From: Pseudomonas oleovorans subsp. oleovorans
Lineage (GTDB): Bacteria > Pseudomonadota > Gammaproteobacteria > Pseudomonadales > Pseudomonadaceae
DNA: 64,000 nt
Direction: 5' to 3'
Assembly: GCF_002197815.1 (NCBI RefSeq)
Contig: NZ_NIUB01000002.1
Span: 146,379 to 210,378 of the forward strand
Both the position numbers and the translations under genes were made by a program. Of this stretch, positions 26,185 through 35,721 are shown piece after piece; within the stretch, counting starts at the first letter, position 1; every line of letters starts with the position of its first letter. The notes below the pieces were generated by a model. That model saw only the letters and a program-made list of their open reading frames with translations. It did no database searches and was not told where the DNA came from.

Positions 26185-26404
26185 GCTGATCTCCCGTTTC
26201 GCTGCTTGGCTCTAAGCTGTCAATGGTGACAGCCGTTTATCATGCAATGTTCTGAAACTTCATAAAATAGCGATGCTCGATTGGTTTTTCCTATGATGAA
26301 ATAAATGCGGCCTGATATGACCAATACGCCCTGAATAGCGCAGCTACGGTGCGTACGTATTCGTCAGGCCGCCTTGGATTCGACGCTCGGCACAGGAGAA
26401 ACGA
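26185..26404. other. Divergent promoter region of the second Mrp operon
   Basis: The 220-bp gap lies between the esterase gene (leftward) and mrpA (rightward). An AT-rich core at 26250-26310 contains TATGATGAAATAAAT, a likely promoter zone. I cannot define a clear -35/-10 pair. Confidence 0.3.
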
Positions 26405-29125
26405 GTGCTCTACCTACTGTCCCTGATCGCCCTGGCTGCCATCATGGCACCCGGCCTGACGCGCCTGTTGGGTGCTCGCACAGGTTGGCTGCTGATGTTG
26501 GCGCCGCTGGCGGCCTTCGTCTGGTTCGTCCAACAGATTCCGCTGATCGCCGACGGTGGCGCGGTGATGCAGAGCCTGAGCTGGATTCCGGCACTGGGCA
26601 TCAACCTGAGCCTGCGCCTGGACGGCCTCTCGCTGGTTTTTGCCCTCTTGATCAGCGGCATCGGCAGCCTGATCGTGCTGTACGCCGGCAGTTACCTGTC
26701 CAGCCACGCCCACCTCGGTCGCTTTCATGCCTACTTGCTGGTGTTCATGCTGGCGATGCTCGGCCTGGTGCTGGCCGACGACCTGGTGGCGATGTTCGTG
26801 TTCTGGGAGCTGACCAGTATCGCCTCCTTCCTGTTGATCAGCTTTCAACACGACAAAGCCGTCTCGCGCCGGGCGGCGCTGCAGGCGCTGCTGATCACTG
26901 GTGGCGGTGGTCTGGCATTGCTGGCGGGGCTGATTCTGCTCGGTGGCGCGACGGGCAACTGGCAATTCTCCAACCTCAGCGCCGAGCAGATCGAAGGCCA
27001 TGTGCTGCTGCCGGCGATCATCGCCCTGGTGCTGCTGGGCTGCTTCACCAAGTCGGCGCAGGTGCCCTTCCACCTGTGGCTGCCCAACGCGATGAACGCA
27101 CCGACGCCAGTGTCGGCCTACCTGCACTCGGCAACCATGGTAAAAGCCGGCATCTATCTACTGGCCCGCCTCAACCCAGTGCTCGGCGGCTCCGTCGGTT
27201 GGGGCACGCTGCTGATTACCTTCGGCGCGGCCACTGCCGTGCTCGGCGCCTTCCTCGCCTTCCGCCAGACCGACCTCAAACGCCTGTTGGCGTACACCAC
27301 GGTCACCGTGCTGGGCCAGCTGACCATGCTGATCGGCACCAACACCAGCTATGGCCTGCAGGCGTTCGTGCTCTATCTGGTGGCGCACTCTTTATATAAG
27401 GGCGCGCTGTTCATGGCGGTCGGCGCCATCGATCACGCCACCGGCACCCGCGAGTTGGCACGCCTTGGCGGCCTGATCCGCTTCATGCCACTGACCGGCG
27501 CAGCCGTGGCGCTGGCAGCGTTCTCCAACGCCGGCTTGCCGCCGTTCTTCGGCTTCATCGCCAAGGAATTCAAGTACACCGGCCTGATCGAGATGGGTCA
27601 TATCGGCTGGGCGGTGACGCTGGTGATGATCCTTACCAACGCCCTACTGTTCGCTGCTGCCGGCCTGGTCTTCCTGCAGACCTTCCTCGGCAAGCGCGGC
27701 GACTATCCGCGCACGCCGCACGAAGTCGGCCTGCCGATGTGGCTGGGGCCGATGCTGCTGGCCATCGGCGGTTTCCTCCTCGGCGCCTGGAATGCCTGGC
27801 CGGAAACCTGGCTGGTGAACAACGCGGTGCAAGCCGTGGCGCGCGGCCCGGTGGATGTGCACCTGTATTTGTGGGGCGGCATCACTCCAGCGCTGTTGGC
27901 CAGCTTGCTGACCGTATCGCTGGGCGTGCTGTTCTACGTGATGCGCGACCGCGTACGGCAGGCGCTTGATCGTGCCAACGCGGCCTGGAATGTCAGCGGC
28001 GATCTGATCTGGGACCGCCTGCTCAAGCGCGTCTTCCATTTCGCCGGGCTGCTCGCCGCGCGCTTCCAGCATGGCTCGCTGCGCCAGCATCTGGTGCTGC
28101 TGGCTCTGGCAGTCGGCGGCCTATTGACGGTCGGTCTGCTGCCGGCGCTGCCGCAACTGCTGCAGGGCACCTACAGCCCGATCTCGCCACTGGGCCTGGC
28201 GGGCTGTCTGATGGCACTGGCTGGCGGTGTGGCAGCGGCGTTCCTGCCTGGCCGCCTGACCTTGCTGGCCGCGCTCGGCGCCTGCGGTCTGGGTCTGGCG
28301 CTGGTGTTCATCTCGGTCAATGCACCGGATGTGGCGATGACCCAGCTGATGGTGGAAACCCTCAGCCTGATCTTCCTCGCTCTGGTGTTTCGCAAGATGC
28401 CCACGGTGCCAGCCAGCGGCGCCCGCACCCCCTGGAAGCGCCGCCTGCATGCCGGCGTGGCGATTCTCTTCGGCCTCAGTGTGACTGGCGCCCTGCTGCT
28501 CGCAGTGAGCCTGCCGCTACCGGGCGACATCGCCCAGTGGTATCAGGACAACAGCCTGCCGGGTGGTCATGGGCATAACGTGGTCAACGTGATTCTGGTG
28601 GACTTCCGCGCCTTCGACACCCTCGGCGAAATCCTCGTGGTCGCGCTCTCCGCCCTCGCCGCAGCCAGCCTGCTGGGCACCGGCCAACGCGTCGGCAATG
28701 AACACAGCGGCGAAGACGCCTTCAATTCGCCACTGCTGCGCCAGGGCCTGCGCCCGCTGGCCTGGCTGATGCTGGCTGGCTCGCTGCTGCTGCTGTGGCG
28801 CGGCCACAACCTGCCGGGCGGTGGTTTCATCGGTGGCCTGGTGGCGGCCTGCGGCCTGATTCTGCTGGTGCTGACCTATGGTCACGGACAGATTCGCCGC
28901 GTACTGCCCGTGGCCCCCGCGCAGTTGATCGGCATTGGCCTGGGCTGCGCGGCGGGCGCCGGTATCCTCGGGCTGATCGCCGGCAGCGCCTTTCTCACCG
29001 GTCTGTGGACTTTCCCCGGCGGCTTGCCGCTGGGTACGCCCCTGCTCTTCGATGTCGGCGTATTCCTCACCGTGTTCGGCTCCGCCCTGCACATGATCGA
29101 CAAGCTCACGGGAGTTCGCCAGTAA
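26405..29125 (+). CDS. mrpA: Second Mrp-type antiporter subunit A-B fusion
   Basis: A 906-residue homolog of ShaA with the same layout: a NuoL/MrpA-like part with VFWELTSIASFLLISF (near 133) and TKSAQVPFHLWLPNAM (near 216), an MbhD/E region, and a C-terminal MnhB domain with [14 protein letters not shown]. The start is GTG at 26405 with AGGAG upstream. Clear sequence differences from the copy at 12447-15239 show an old paralog or acquired system, not a recent duplication. Its stop overlaps the next ATG (TAATG). Confidence 0.94.
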   Translation: MLYLLSLIALAAIMAPGLTRLLGARTGWLLMLAPLAAFVWFVQQIPLIADGGAVMQSLSWIPALGINLSLRLDGLSLVFALLISGIGSLIVLYAGSYLSSHAHLGRFHAYLLVFMLAMLGLVLADDLVAMFVFWELTSIASFLLISFQHDKAVSRRAALQALLITGGGGLALLAGLILLGGATGNWQFSNLSAEQIEGHVLLPAIIALVLLGCFTKSAQVPFHLWLPNAMNAPTPVSAYLHSATMVKAGIYLLARLNPVLGGSVGWGTLLITFGAATAVLGAFLAFRQTDLKRLLAYTTVTVLGQLTMLIGTNTSYGLQAFVLYLVAHSLYKGALFMAVGAIDHATGTRELARLGGLIRFMPLTGAAVALAAFSNAGLPPFFGFIAKEFKYTGLIEMGHIGWAVTLVMILTNALLFAAAGLVFLQTFLGKRGDYPRTPHEVGLPMWLGPMLLAIGGFLLGAWNAWPETWLVNNAVQAVARGPVDVHLYLWGGITPALLASLLTVSLGVLFYVMRDRVRQALDRANAAWNVSGDLIWDRLLKRVFHFAGLLAARFQHGSLRQHLVLLALAVGGLLTVGLLPALPQLLQGTYSPISPLGLAGCLMALAGGVAAAFLPGRLTLLAALGACGLGLALVFISVNAPDVAMTQLMVETLSLIFLALVFRKMPTVPASGARTPWKRRLHAGVAILFGLSVTGALLLAVSLPLPGDIAQWYQDNSLPGGHGHNVVNVILVDFRAFDTLGEILVVALSALAAASLLGTGQRVGNEHSGEDAFNSPLLRQGLRPLAWLMLAGSLLLLWRGHNLPGGGFIGGLVAACGLILLVLTYGHGQIRRVLPVAPAQLIGIGLGCAAGAGILGLIAGSAFLTGLWTFPGGLPLGTPLLFDVGVFLTVFGSALHMIDKLTGVRQ

Positions 29126-29529
29126 TGGAATGGCTAGCTGCAATCACCACTGGTGGCCTGGCGGGTCTGGGCCTGTGGATGCTTCTGGATCGCAACCTCA
29201 AGCGCGTCGTGCTGGGCGTCGTGGTCCTGGGTAACGCAATCAACCTGGGGGTTCTCACCGCCGGACGCTTCTTCGGCGAACGCCCGGCCTTCGTCGAGGC
29301 TGGCAACGCAGCCAGCACGGCCAACCCGTTGCCGCAGGCGCTGGTACTGACCGCCATCGTCATCGGTTTCAGCCTGTTCATCTTCGCCCTGGCGCTGCTC
29401 AAGCGCACCCGCGAACTGCATGGCGACAAGACCACCGACTCAGTCAGCGCAATCACCGAGCAACCGGCACCGGACTGGCACGACAGCGAGCACGAACAGG
29501 ACGCCCATGGTACGGAGGCTCGCCGATGA
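29125..29529 (+). CDS. mrpC: Second Mrp-type antiporter subunit C (NuoK-like)
   Basis: This 134-residue protein has three helices, GVVVLGNAINLGVL near 28 and NPLPQALVLTAIVIGFSLFIFALALL near 67. It is about 25 residues longer than ShaC owing to a charged tail (KTTDSVSAITEQPAPDWHDSE and on). The ATG shares a base with the stop of the upstream gene, and the end overlaps mrpD by 4 bp. Confidence 0.92.
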   Translation: MEWLAAITTGGLAGLGLWMLLDRNLKRVVLGVVVLGNAINLGVLTAGRFFGERPAFVEAGNAASTANPLPQALVLTAIVIGFSLFIFALALLKRTRELHGDKTTDSVSAITEQPAPDWHDSEHEQDAHGTEARR

Positions 29530-31022
29530 ATCACGCGTTACTCGTTGCGCCGGTCCTCGTTCCCCTTTGCAGCCTGCTGCTGGCGATCATCCTGCGCCGC
29601 CACCTGCAGGCCGTGCGCGTGCTCAGCCTGAGTGGCACCGCACTGCTGCTGGCTGTAGGCCTGGTGCTGGTCTGGCAGGCCGCACAAGGCGTGGTGCTCA
29701 GTGGTCAGGTGGGCAACTGGCAGGCGCCGTTCGGCATCAGCCTGGTGATCGACCGGCTGTCGGCGGTAATGATCGCCATCAGTGCCCTGGTCGCGCTGGT
29801 CACCCTGCTCTATGGCGTGGCCAAGGACAACGACAGCACCATCGGCCGCGACTTTCACCTGTTCATTCAGGGTCTGCTGACCGGCATCTGCGGCGCCTTC
29901 ATCACCGCCGACATCTTCAACCTCTATGTCTGGTTCGAGGTGCTGCTGATCGCCTCCTTCGCCCTGATGGCGCTTGGCGGCGGCAGCCGCCGGCTGGCCG
30001 GCAGCATGACCTACGTAGCACTGAACCTGTTCGCCACGCTGATCTTCCTGCTCTCCGCCGGCCTGGTCTACGGCGCCAGCGGCACGCTGAACATGGGTGA
30101 GCTGGCCATGATCATGCGCAGCGGTGAGGCGCCACCGGGCGTGACGCCGGCGCTGCTGCTGATGCTGCTGTCGTTCGCCATCAAGGCTGCGCTGTTCCCG
30201 GTGTTCGGCTGGCTGCCGGCCACCTATCACGTCGCCCTGACAGCCGTGTCGGCGATGTTCGCAGGGCTCCTGACCAAGGTCGGCGTCTACGCGCTGATCC
30301 GCCTGGTGACCCTGCTCTGGCCGGAGCATGGCCTGCCGCATCAACTGCTGCTGTGGGTCGCCTGCGCCACCATGCTGGTGGGTGTGCTGGGCGCGGCGGC
30401 GCAGACCGAGGTGCGCCGGATCCTGTCGTTCCACATCGTCAGTCAGGTCGGCTACATGATCCTCGGCCTCGCCCTGGCCACCCCGCTGGCGCTGGCCGGT
30501 GCAGTGTTCTACCTGATCCACCATATCGTGGTGAAGGCCAACCTGTTCTTCATCGGCGGCCTGGCGGCACGCATCTGCGGCTCCGAGCGCCTGGCCGACA
30601 TGGGCGGGCTGTACAAGCGCATGCCCTGGCTGGCGCTGCTGTTCGCCATTCCGGCGCTGTCGCTGGCGGGTATTCCGCCGCTGTCCGGTTTCTGGGCCAA
30701 GTTCCTGCTGGTCAAGGCCAGCCTGGATGCCGCTGCCTGGTGGGCGGCGGGCATCGCCCTGCTGACTGGCGTGTTCACCCTGCTGTCGATGAACAAGATC
30801 TGGAACGAAGCATTTCTCAAGCCTCATCCACGCGGTGAAGAGGCGCTGCAAACGGTTACCGGCATACGCGCGGCGTGGCTGGGCATGAGCGCCCTGGCAC
30901 TGCTGACCGTGCTGATCGGCCTCGGCGCCGGCCCGCTGATCGACTACGCCGTAGCGGCCGCCGCGCAGCTCGCCGACCCGCAGGCCTATCTGCAACCCTT
31001 TACCGGCGCAGGAGGGACCTGA
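29526..31022 (+). CDS. mrpD: Second Mrp-type antiporter subunit D (NuoN-like)
   Basis: A 498-residue, roughly 14-helix subunit of the antiporter-like family. The conserved glutamate lies in VWFEVLLIASFALMALGGG near residue 137 and a key lysine in SFAIKAALFPVFGWLPATYHVA near 218. It overlaps mrpC by 4 bp and its stop shares one base with the mrpE start, showing tight coupling. Confidence 0.94.
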   Translation: MNHALLVAPVLVPLCSLLLAIILRRHLQAVRVLSLSGTALLLAVGLVLVWQAAQGVVLSGQVGNWQAPFGISLVIDRLSAVMIAISALVALVTLLYGVAKDNDSTIGRDFHLFIQGLLTGICGAFITADIFNLYVWFEVLLIASFALMALGGGSRRLAGSMTYVALNLFATLIFLLSAGLVYGASGTLNMGELAMIMRSGEAPPGVTPALLLMLLSFAIKAALFPVFGWLPATYHVALTAVSAMFAGLLTKVGVYALIRLVTLLWPEHGLPHQLLLWVACATMLVGVLGAAAQTEVRRILSFHIVSQVGYMILGLALATPLALAGAVFYLIHHIVVKANLFFIGGLAARICGSERLADMGGLYKRMPWLALLFAIPALSLAGIPPLSGFWAKFLLVKASLDAAAWWAAGIALLTGVFTLLSMNKIWNEAFLKPHPRGEEALQTVTGIRAAWLGMSALALLTVLIGLGAGPLIDYAVAAAAQLADPQAYLQPFTGAGGT

Positions 31023-31519
31023 TGCTGTTTATCATCCATTTGCTGGCCAGCGTCGGTCTGGCCTGGAGTCTCGGCGCCGGCCACCTCGGTGGCGGTCTGC
31101 TGGCCTTCGCCCTGCTCTACCTGCTCGCTCGCCTGCTGGGCCTGGCAATCGGGCGCCTGCGCCGTTACGCACGCAGCCTGGAGCATGGTGTGAGCTTCTG
31201 CTTGTGGTTCATTGCCCAGGTGTTCCTCGCGACTTACCACGTCGCCACTCTAGTGCTGGCGCGTCGGGTCGATGTGGAACCAGCAGTGCTTGCCTACCCG
31301 GTGACCCGCCGCGAAGTGGACAAGGTGACCCTGCTCGGCACCCTGCTGACCCTGACGCCCGGCACCCTGGTCCTGGAGTATGACCAGGACCAGGGCCTGC
31401 TTTATATCCATGCACTCGATGCCCGTCACCGCGAGGACGTGACCGACGCGCTGGCCGAGCTTGAGCGCCGCCTGCTGGCCTGGCTCGACGCGGGCAAAGC
31501 CGAAGGAGTGAATCCATGA
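31022..31519 (+). CDS. mrpE: Second Mrp-type antiporter subunit E
   Basis: 165 residues with N-terminal helices and the MnhE motif GTLLTLTPGTLVLEYDQDQGLLYIHALD near 105. The start at 31022 shares its A with the stop codon of mrpD. The same length as ShaE supports full-length status. It overlaps mrpF by 4 bp. Confidence 0.92.
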   Translation: MLFIIHLLASVGLAWSLGAGHLGGGLLAFALLYLLARLLGLAIGRLRRYARSLEHGVSFCLWFIAQVFLATYHVATLVLARRVDVEPAVLAYPVTRREVDKVTLLGTLLTLTPGTLVLEYDQDQGLLYIHALDARHREDVTDALAELERRLLAWLDAGKAEGVNP

Positions 31520-31827
31520 CCTTGCATCTGGCCGGCGCCGCCTGGGTACTACCCCTGGCAGCAGTCCTGCTCGCGCTGAGCGGACTGATCATCTTATATC
31601 GCCTGTTGCGCGGGCCGAGCCGCCCGGATCGCGCGGTGGCCATCGATGCCCTGACCCTGCTGGCGGTCGCCGCCATGGCGCTGCTGTGCCTGATGCGCGG
31701 TGAGGCGCTGTTCATCGACGTCGCCGTGCTGCTGGCACTGGTGTCGTTTCTTGGAACGGCAGCCTTCGCCTTCCTGTTCGACGACGCCCACAGCCAGATA
31801 CCGGACAAGAGAGAGGAACGCCCATGA
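31516..31827 (+). CDS. mrpF: Second Mrp-type antiporter subunit F
   Basis: A 103-residue, three-helix protein with the MnhF core GPSRPDRAVAIDALTLLAV near residue 33. It overlaps the flanking genes by 4 bp on each side (ATGA junctions). Confidence 0.92.
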   Translation: MTLHLAGAAWVLPLAAVLLALSGLIILYRLLRGPSRPDRAVAIDALTLLAVAAMALLCLMRGEALFIDVAVLLALVSFLGTAAFAFLFDDAHSQIPDKREERP

Positions 31828-32165
31828 ACGACGTACAAGCCTGGCTGGCCTCGCTGTTGGTGCTGAGCGGTGCAGTGATCTCTCTGCTCGGTGCAATTGG
31901 CGTGCTGCGCCTGCCCGACAGCTACAGCCGCATGCATGCGGCGAGCAAGGCCGGGGTTCTCGGCGCCGTCCTGCTACTGGGCGCAGTGGCCTTGGCCAGC
32001 AGTGGCGAGCTGGCCCTGGAGGCCTTTATCGGCCTGCTGATTCTGCTGGCCAGCGCCCCGCTGGCGGCGCACGCCATCGCCCGCGCCGCGCACCGCGCCG
32101 GCATTCGGCCGACGCTGGGGCGCTTGGGCGATGAGCTGGAGCAGCGCAACAGGGATGGTGAATAG
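31824..32165 (+). CDS. mrpG: Second Mrp-type antiporter subunit G
   Basis: 113 residues with three helices and the MnhG signature RLPDSYSRMHAASKAGVLGA near residue 32. It is the last gene of the plus-strand operon and converges on the helicase gene with only 5 bp between the stops. No terminator hairpin is visible in the gap. Confidence 0.92.
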   Translation: MNDVQAWLASLLVLSGAVISLLGAIGVLRLPDSYSRMHAASKAGVLGAVLLLGAVALASSGELALEAFIGLLILLASAPLAAHAIARAAHRAGIRPTLGRLGDELEQRNRDGE

Positions 32166-32170
32166 ATCAG

Positions 32171-34315
32171 TCAGTCGATCTGCCGGCGGAACGGCGGCAA
32201 CGCATTGAGAATGGCCTTGCCGTAGCGCTGAGTAACCACACGCCGATCCAGCAGAGTGATGGTGCCGCGATCAGCCTCGGTACGCAGCAGGCGACCGCAG
32301 GCCTGCACCAGGCGCAGCGAGGCGTCCGGCACGGCGATTTCCATGAAGGGATTGCCGCCACGCGCCTCGATCCACTCGGCCAGCGCCGCTTCCACCGGAT
32401 CATCCGGCACGGCAAAGGGTATCTTGGCGATCACCACGTGCTCGCAGTAGGCACCCGGCAGATCGACACCTTCGGCGAAACTGGCCAGGCCGAACAGCAC
32501 GCTTTCCTCACCTGAATCGACGCGTGCCTTGTGCTTGTTCAGGGTCTCCTGCTTGGACAGGTTGCCCTGGATGAACACCCGTTTGCGCCAGTCGCGATCC
32601 AGGCCGTCGAACACGTCCTGCATCTGCTTGCGCGAGGAAAACAGCACCAGCGTGCCGCGACTGCCGGCCACAAGGTTCGGCAGCTCGCGGATGATGGCCG
32701 CCGTGTGCGCAGCCGCCTCGCGCGGGTCGGCCTTCAGATCCGGTACCCGCAGCAAGCCGGCATCGGCATGATGGAAGGGGCTTGGCACTATCGCCGCGAC
32801 CGCCACCTTGGGCAACCCGGCACGCATGCGATAGCGATCGAAGGTGCCCAGCGCGGTCAGGGTCGCAGACGTCACCAAGCAGCCATGGGCAACATTCCAC
32901 AGGTTGCGGCGCAAGGTCTCGGCGGCGAGGATCGGGCTGGCGTTGACCTCGATGTCGAACAGCGCACCGCTCTCGGCCAGGGTCAGCCAGCGCGCCATGG
33001 GCGGGCTTTCCTCGGGGTCTTCAGCGGTGAAAGCCAGCCACAGCTCCCAGTTGCCCTTGGCTCGCGCCATCAGGCTGCCGAACAGCGGATACCACTCCTC
33101 GGCCTGGTGGCTGGCGATACCCACGGCGCCCTCGCCGTCCATGGCCTCCTTGAGCAGCTCGGTAACGCCGGTGAACAGGTCATTGAGCTTGGAGAAGCCC
33201 TTCTTCAGCTCCAGCCCCAACTCAGTCAGGTGCTCCGGCACCACACCGCCGACGAAGCGGTGACGCGGGCGCTCGCGGCCTTCCATGTCTTCGCCGGCCT
33301 TGAAGTCGGCGATTTCTTCGCAGGCGGTGAACATGAACTGCTGCTGGGTCTTGAGCTCGCGGGCCAGCTCCGGCACCTGTTCGATCAGGCGGCCGAGATC
33401 GCCCGGCAACGGGTTCTGCGCCAGCAGCTTGGTCAGGTTCTTGTCGATCTGGGTCAGCCAGTCGGCGGTGGAACGCAGGCGAGTGAAATGGGCGAAGTGG
33501 CCGATGGCCTTGTCCGGAAGGTGATGGCCCTCGTCGAACACATAGATGGTCTCGCGCGGGTCAGGCAGTACTGCGCCGCCGCCGAGCGCGAGGTCGGCTA
33601 GCACCATGTCGTGGTTGGTGACGATCACGTCGACCTTGCCCATGCCCTCGCGCGCCTTGTAGAAGGCGCACTGCTGGAAATTCGGGCAGTGGCGGTTGGT
33701 GCACTGGCTATGGTCAGTGGTCAGTTGCGCCCAGCGCACGTCCTCCAGTTCCTCCGGCCAGCTGTCACGGTCGCCATCCCATTTATTGCCGGCGAGCTTC
33801 TCGATCATCGCGGTGAACAGCTTCTGACCCTGTTCATCCACATCGATGCGAAAACCTTCTTCCTCGAACAACTGCGCGGTGGCGCTCTGCGCGGCGCCGT
33901 CCTGCAGCAGGTGGTCAAGCTTGGACAGGCACAGGTAGCGGCCACGACCCTTGGCCAGGGCGAAGCTGAAGTTCAGGCCGCTGTTGCGCAACAGATCCGG
34001 CAGATCCTTGTGCACGATCTGCTCCTGCAGGGCGACCGTCGCGGTGGCGATCACCAGACGCTTGCCGGCAGCCTTGGCCGTGGGAATGGTGGCCAGGCTG
34101 TAAGCCACCGTCTTACCGGTACCGGTGCCCGCCTCGACCGCGACCACGGCCGGATCACCCAGACGTTTGCCCTCGTCATCGGTCTTGATGGTGCCGAGCA
34201 CCTTGGCGATCTCGGCGATCATCAAGCGCTGGCCATAGCGCGGCTTGAGCGACTTGGCCTCGAGAAAGCGCGAATAGGCGCCCTGGATCTGGGACTTGAG
34301 TTCGGTACTGAGCAT
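32171..34315 (-). CDS. dinG: DinG-type ATP-dependent DNA helicase
   Basis: A 714-residue superfamily 2, XPD-like helicase. Walker A EAGTGTGKT is at 61-69 and the DEAH-type box is FDEGH near 290. Four cysteines between them (CLSKLD, then CTNRHCPNFQQC) fit the iron-sulfur cluster of DinG. The C-terminal half has motifs V/VI (GLASFAEGVDLPG and QACGRLLRTEADRG). ATG 34315 is preferred; the in-frame extension to 34456 covers the divergent promoter. It should unwind DNA with single-stranded tails, R-loops or replication conflicts. Confidence 0.93.
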   Translation of the reverse strand: MLSTELKSQIQGAYSRFLEAKSLKPRYGQRLMIAEIAKVLGTIKTDDEGKRLGDPAVVAVEAGTGTGKTVAYSLATIPTAKAAGKRLVIATATVALQEQIVHKDLPDLLRNSGLNFSFALAKGRGRYLCLSKLDHLLQDGAAQSATAQLFEEEGFRIDVDEQGQKLFTAMIEKLAGNKWDGDRDSWPEELEDVRWAQLTTDHSQCTNRHCPNFQQCAFYKAREGMGKVDVIVTNHDMVLADLALGGGAVLPDPRETIYVFDEGHHLPDKAIGHFAHFTRLRSTADWLTQIDKNLTKLLAQNPLPGDLGRLIEQVPELARELKTQQQFMFTACEEIADFKAGEDMEGRERPRHRFVGGVVPEHLTELGLELKKGFSKLNDLFTGVTELLKEAMDGEGAVGIASHQAEEWYPLFGSLMARAKGNWELWLAFTAEDPEESPPMARWLTLAESGALFDIEVNASPILAAETLRRNLWNVAHGCLVTSATLTALGTFDRYRMRAGLPKVAVAAIVPSPFHHADAGLLRVPDLKADPREAAAHTAAIIRELPNLVAGSRGTLVLFSSRKQMQDVFDGLDRDWRKRVFIQGNLSKQETLNKHKARVDSGEESVLFGLASFAEGVDLPGAYCEHVVIAKIPFAVPDDPVEAALAEWIEARGGNPFMEIAVPDASLRLVQACGRLLRTEADRGTITLLDRRVVTQRYGKAILNALPPFRRQID

Positions 34316-34454
34316 GGATTCTGAAACGAAAAAGGCTGGATAAATTTTCAGTATTCGCGGAGCGGCCGCTATCATAGCGCGCCTGTCGATCTGGCGCTGA
34401 GTCGCGTGCCAATCGAATGAACCGACCTGCCAAACGGCCCCCTGGAGATACCGC

Positions 34455-34919
34455 ATGACACCCTACGCACCACTCTATGCGCTACACCTGCTGGCCGCCG
34501 TCGTATGGGTTGGCGGGATGTTCTTCGCCTGGATGATCCTGCGCCCGGCGGCGGTGGACATACTGGAGCCGCCAGCACGCCTGCGCCTATGGCTGAGTGT
34601 GTTCAAACGTTTTTTCGTCTGGGTCTGGATAGCGGTAGCAGTCCTGCCCCTGACTGGAGTCGGCATGCTGCACATGAGCTACAGCGGTTTCGACGCCGCG
34701 CCGCGCTACGTGCACGTCATGATGGGTCTGTATCTGGTGATGCTCGCCCTGTTCCTGCGTATTCAGGCGCTGCAGCTGCCGCAGCTGCGGCGCGCCGTGG
34801 AGAGCGAGAACTGGCCTGCAGGCGGCGAGGCACTGGGGCGGATTCGCAAGGTGGTCGGCAGCAACCTGCTGATCGGCCTGGCACTGATGACGCTGGCGGC
34901 CATGCGCCCGGTATTCTGA
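34455..34919 (+). CDS. CopD-family inner-membrane protein
   Basis: This 154-residue protein has four hydrophobic helices and a conserved start (LHLLAAVVWVGGMFFAWMILRP) like the CopD/PA1046-type proteins. No copper-binding Met or Cys cluster is visible, so a copper role is doubtful. It is divergent from the helicase gene with a 139-bp gap between starts. Confidence 0.8.
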   Translation: MTPYAPLYALHLLAAVVWVGGMFFAWMILRPAAVDILEPPARLRLWLSVFKRFFVWVWIAVAVLPLTGVGMLHMSYSGFDAAPRYVHVMMGLYLVMLALFLRIQALQLPQLRRAVESENWPAGGEALGRIRKVVGSNLLIGLALMTLAAMRPVF

Positions 34920-34924
34920 CTGGC

Positions 34925-34953
34925 GCTGCTGCCTTGCGAACCAAGGCAGCAGC
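34925..34953. terminator. Hairpin between convergent genes
   Basis: GCTGCTGCCTTG (34925-34936) pairs perfectly with CAAGGCAGCAGC (34942-34953) around a 5-base loop. It sits between the ends of the CopD-like and collagen-like genes and could stop both, though neither side has a long T-run. Confidence 0.65.
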
Positions 34954-34959
34954 AATTAT

Positions 34960-35721
34960 TCAGAACCGAAACACCTGCACGGCACCACTGCGGCCCGCCG
35001 CACCTTCGCGCCCAGGCTGGCCAGGCTTGCCATCGGCCGCACCCTCTACGCCGTAGAGCAGGCAGCCCTTGGCAGCGCCCCCACGACCGGGGCGCCCCGC
35101 CGAACCGGCGGCACCACCCGCGCCGCCATCGAGCAATACCTGCATGCGCTCGACCTCGACATGGTGCGGCACCTCCAGCACCACGCTACCGCCTGCAGCA
35201 CCTTCATGCCCATCGGTGCCGTCCTGACCATCGTGGCCAGCACTGGCCTGACCCCAGGTGCAACCACCCGGCTGCCCATGCGCGCCATCGAGCCCGGCAT
35301 AACCCGGTCTGCCCTGACCACCGCGCACATCGAGAGTCAAGGATTCGAATGTCAGCTTGTGCAGCTTGAGCTTGATCTCCCGCCCAGGCGTGGCTGGCCG
35401 GGTGTAAGTACCAGCGGCACCTTTGGCGCTGATCCAGGCGCCCGGGCCGACATTGGCGTCCTCTACCACCAGTCGCAGTGGCTGATCGCTGGGCGCAACG
35501 CCAATATGCGCGTCGCGGCCCATCAGCAACTCACCGATATGCAACTCGGTCACCGTTGCCGGGATCATCAGGGTCGCCTGATCCGCCACTTCCAGCCGTT
35601 CGAGCTGCAGGCTGCTACTGGCGACCGGCAAACGCATCAGCGTATTGGACGCCACCGTGACCTGCGTAGCGGCCAACGACGGACCTGCGAACAGGCAGAG
35701 CAACAGAGCGAGACTACGCAT
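34960..35721 (-). CDS. Secreted collagen-like (Gly-X-Y) protein
   Basis: This 253-residue protein has a Sec signal peptide (MRSLALLLCLFAGPSLA). Residues 20-125 are beta-rich. From about 130 to the end, stretches of Gly every third residue appear: GGQGRPGYAGLDGAHGQPGG, GHDGQDGTDGHEGAAGG, GGAGGAAGSAGRPGRGG and GKPGQPGREGAAGRSG. Proline at X or Y and single interruptions suggest short triple-helix-like blocks. It ends in VQVFRF, an outer-membrane-like aromatic end. The function is unknown; surface or biofilm roles would be speculation. Its start overlaps the end of the upstream gene by 8 bp. Confidence 0.8.
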   Translation of the reverse strand: MRSLALLLCLFAGPSLAATQVTVASNTLMRLPVASSSLQLERLEVADQATLMIPATVTELHIGELLMGRDAHIGVAPSDQPLRLVVEDANVGPGAWISAKGAAGTYTRPATPGREIKLKLHKLTFESLTLDVRGGQGRPGYAGLDGAHGQPGGCTWGQASAGHDGQDGTDGHEGAAGGSVVLEVPHHVEVERMQVLLDGGAGGAAGSAGRPGRGGAAKGCLLYGVEGAADGKPGQPGREGAAGRSGAVQVFRF

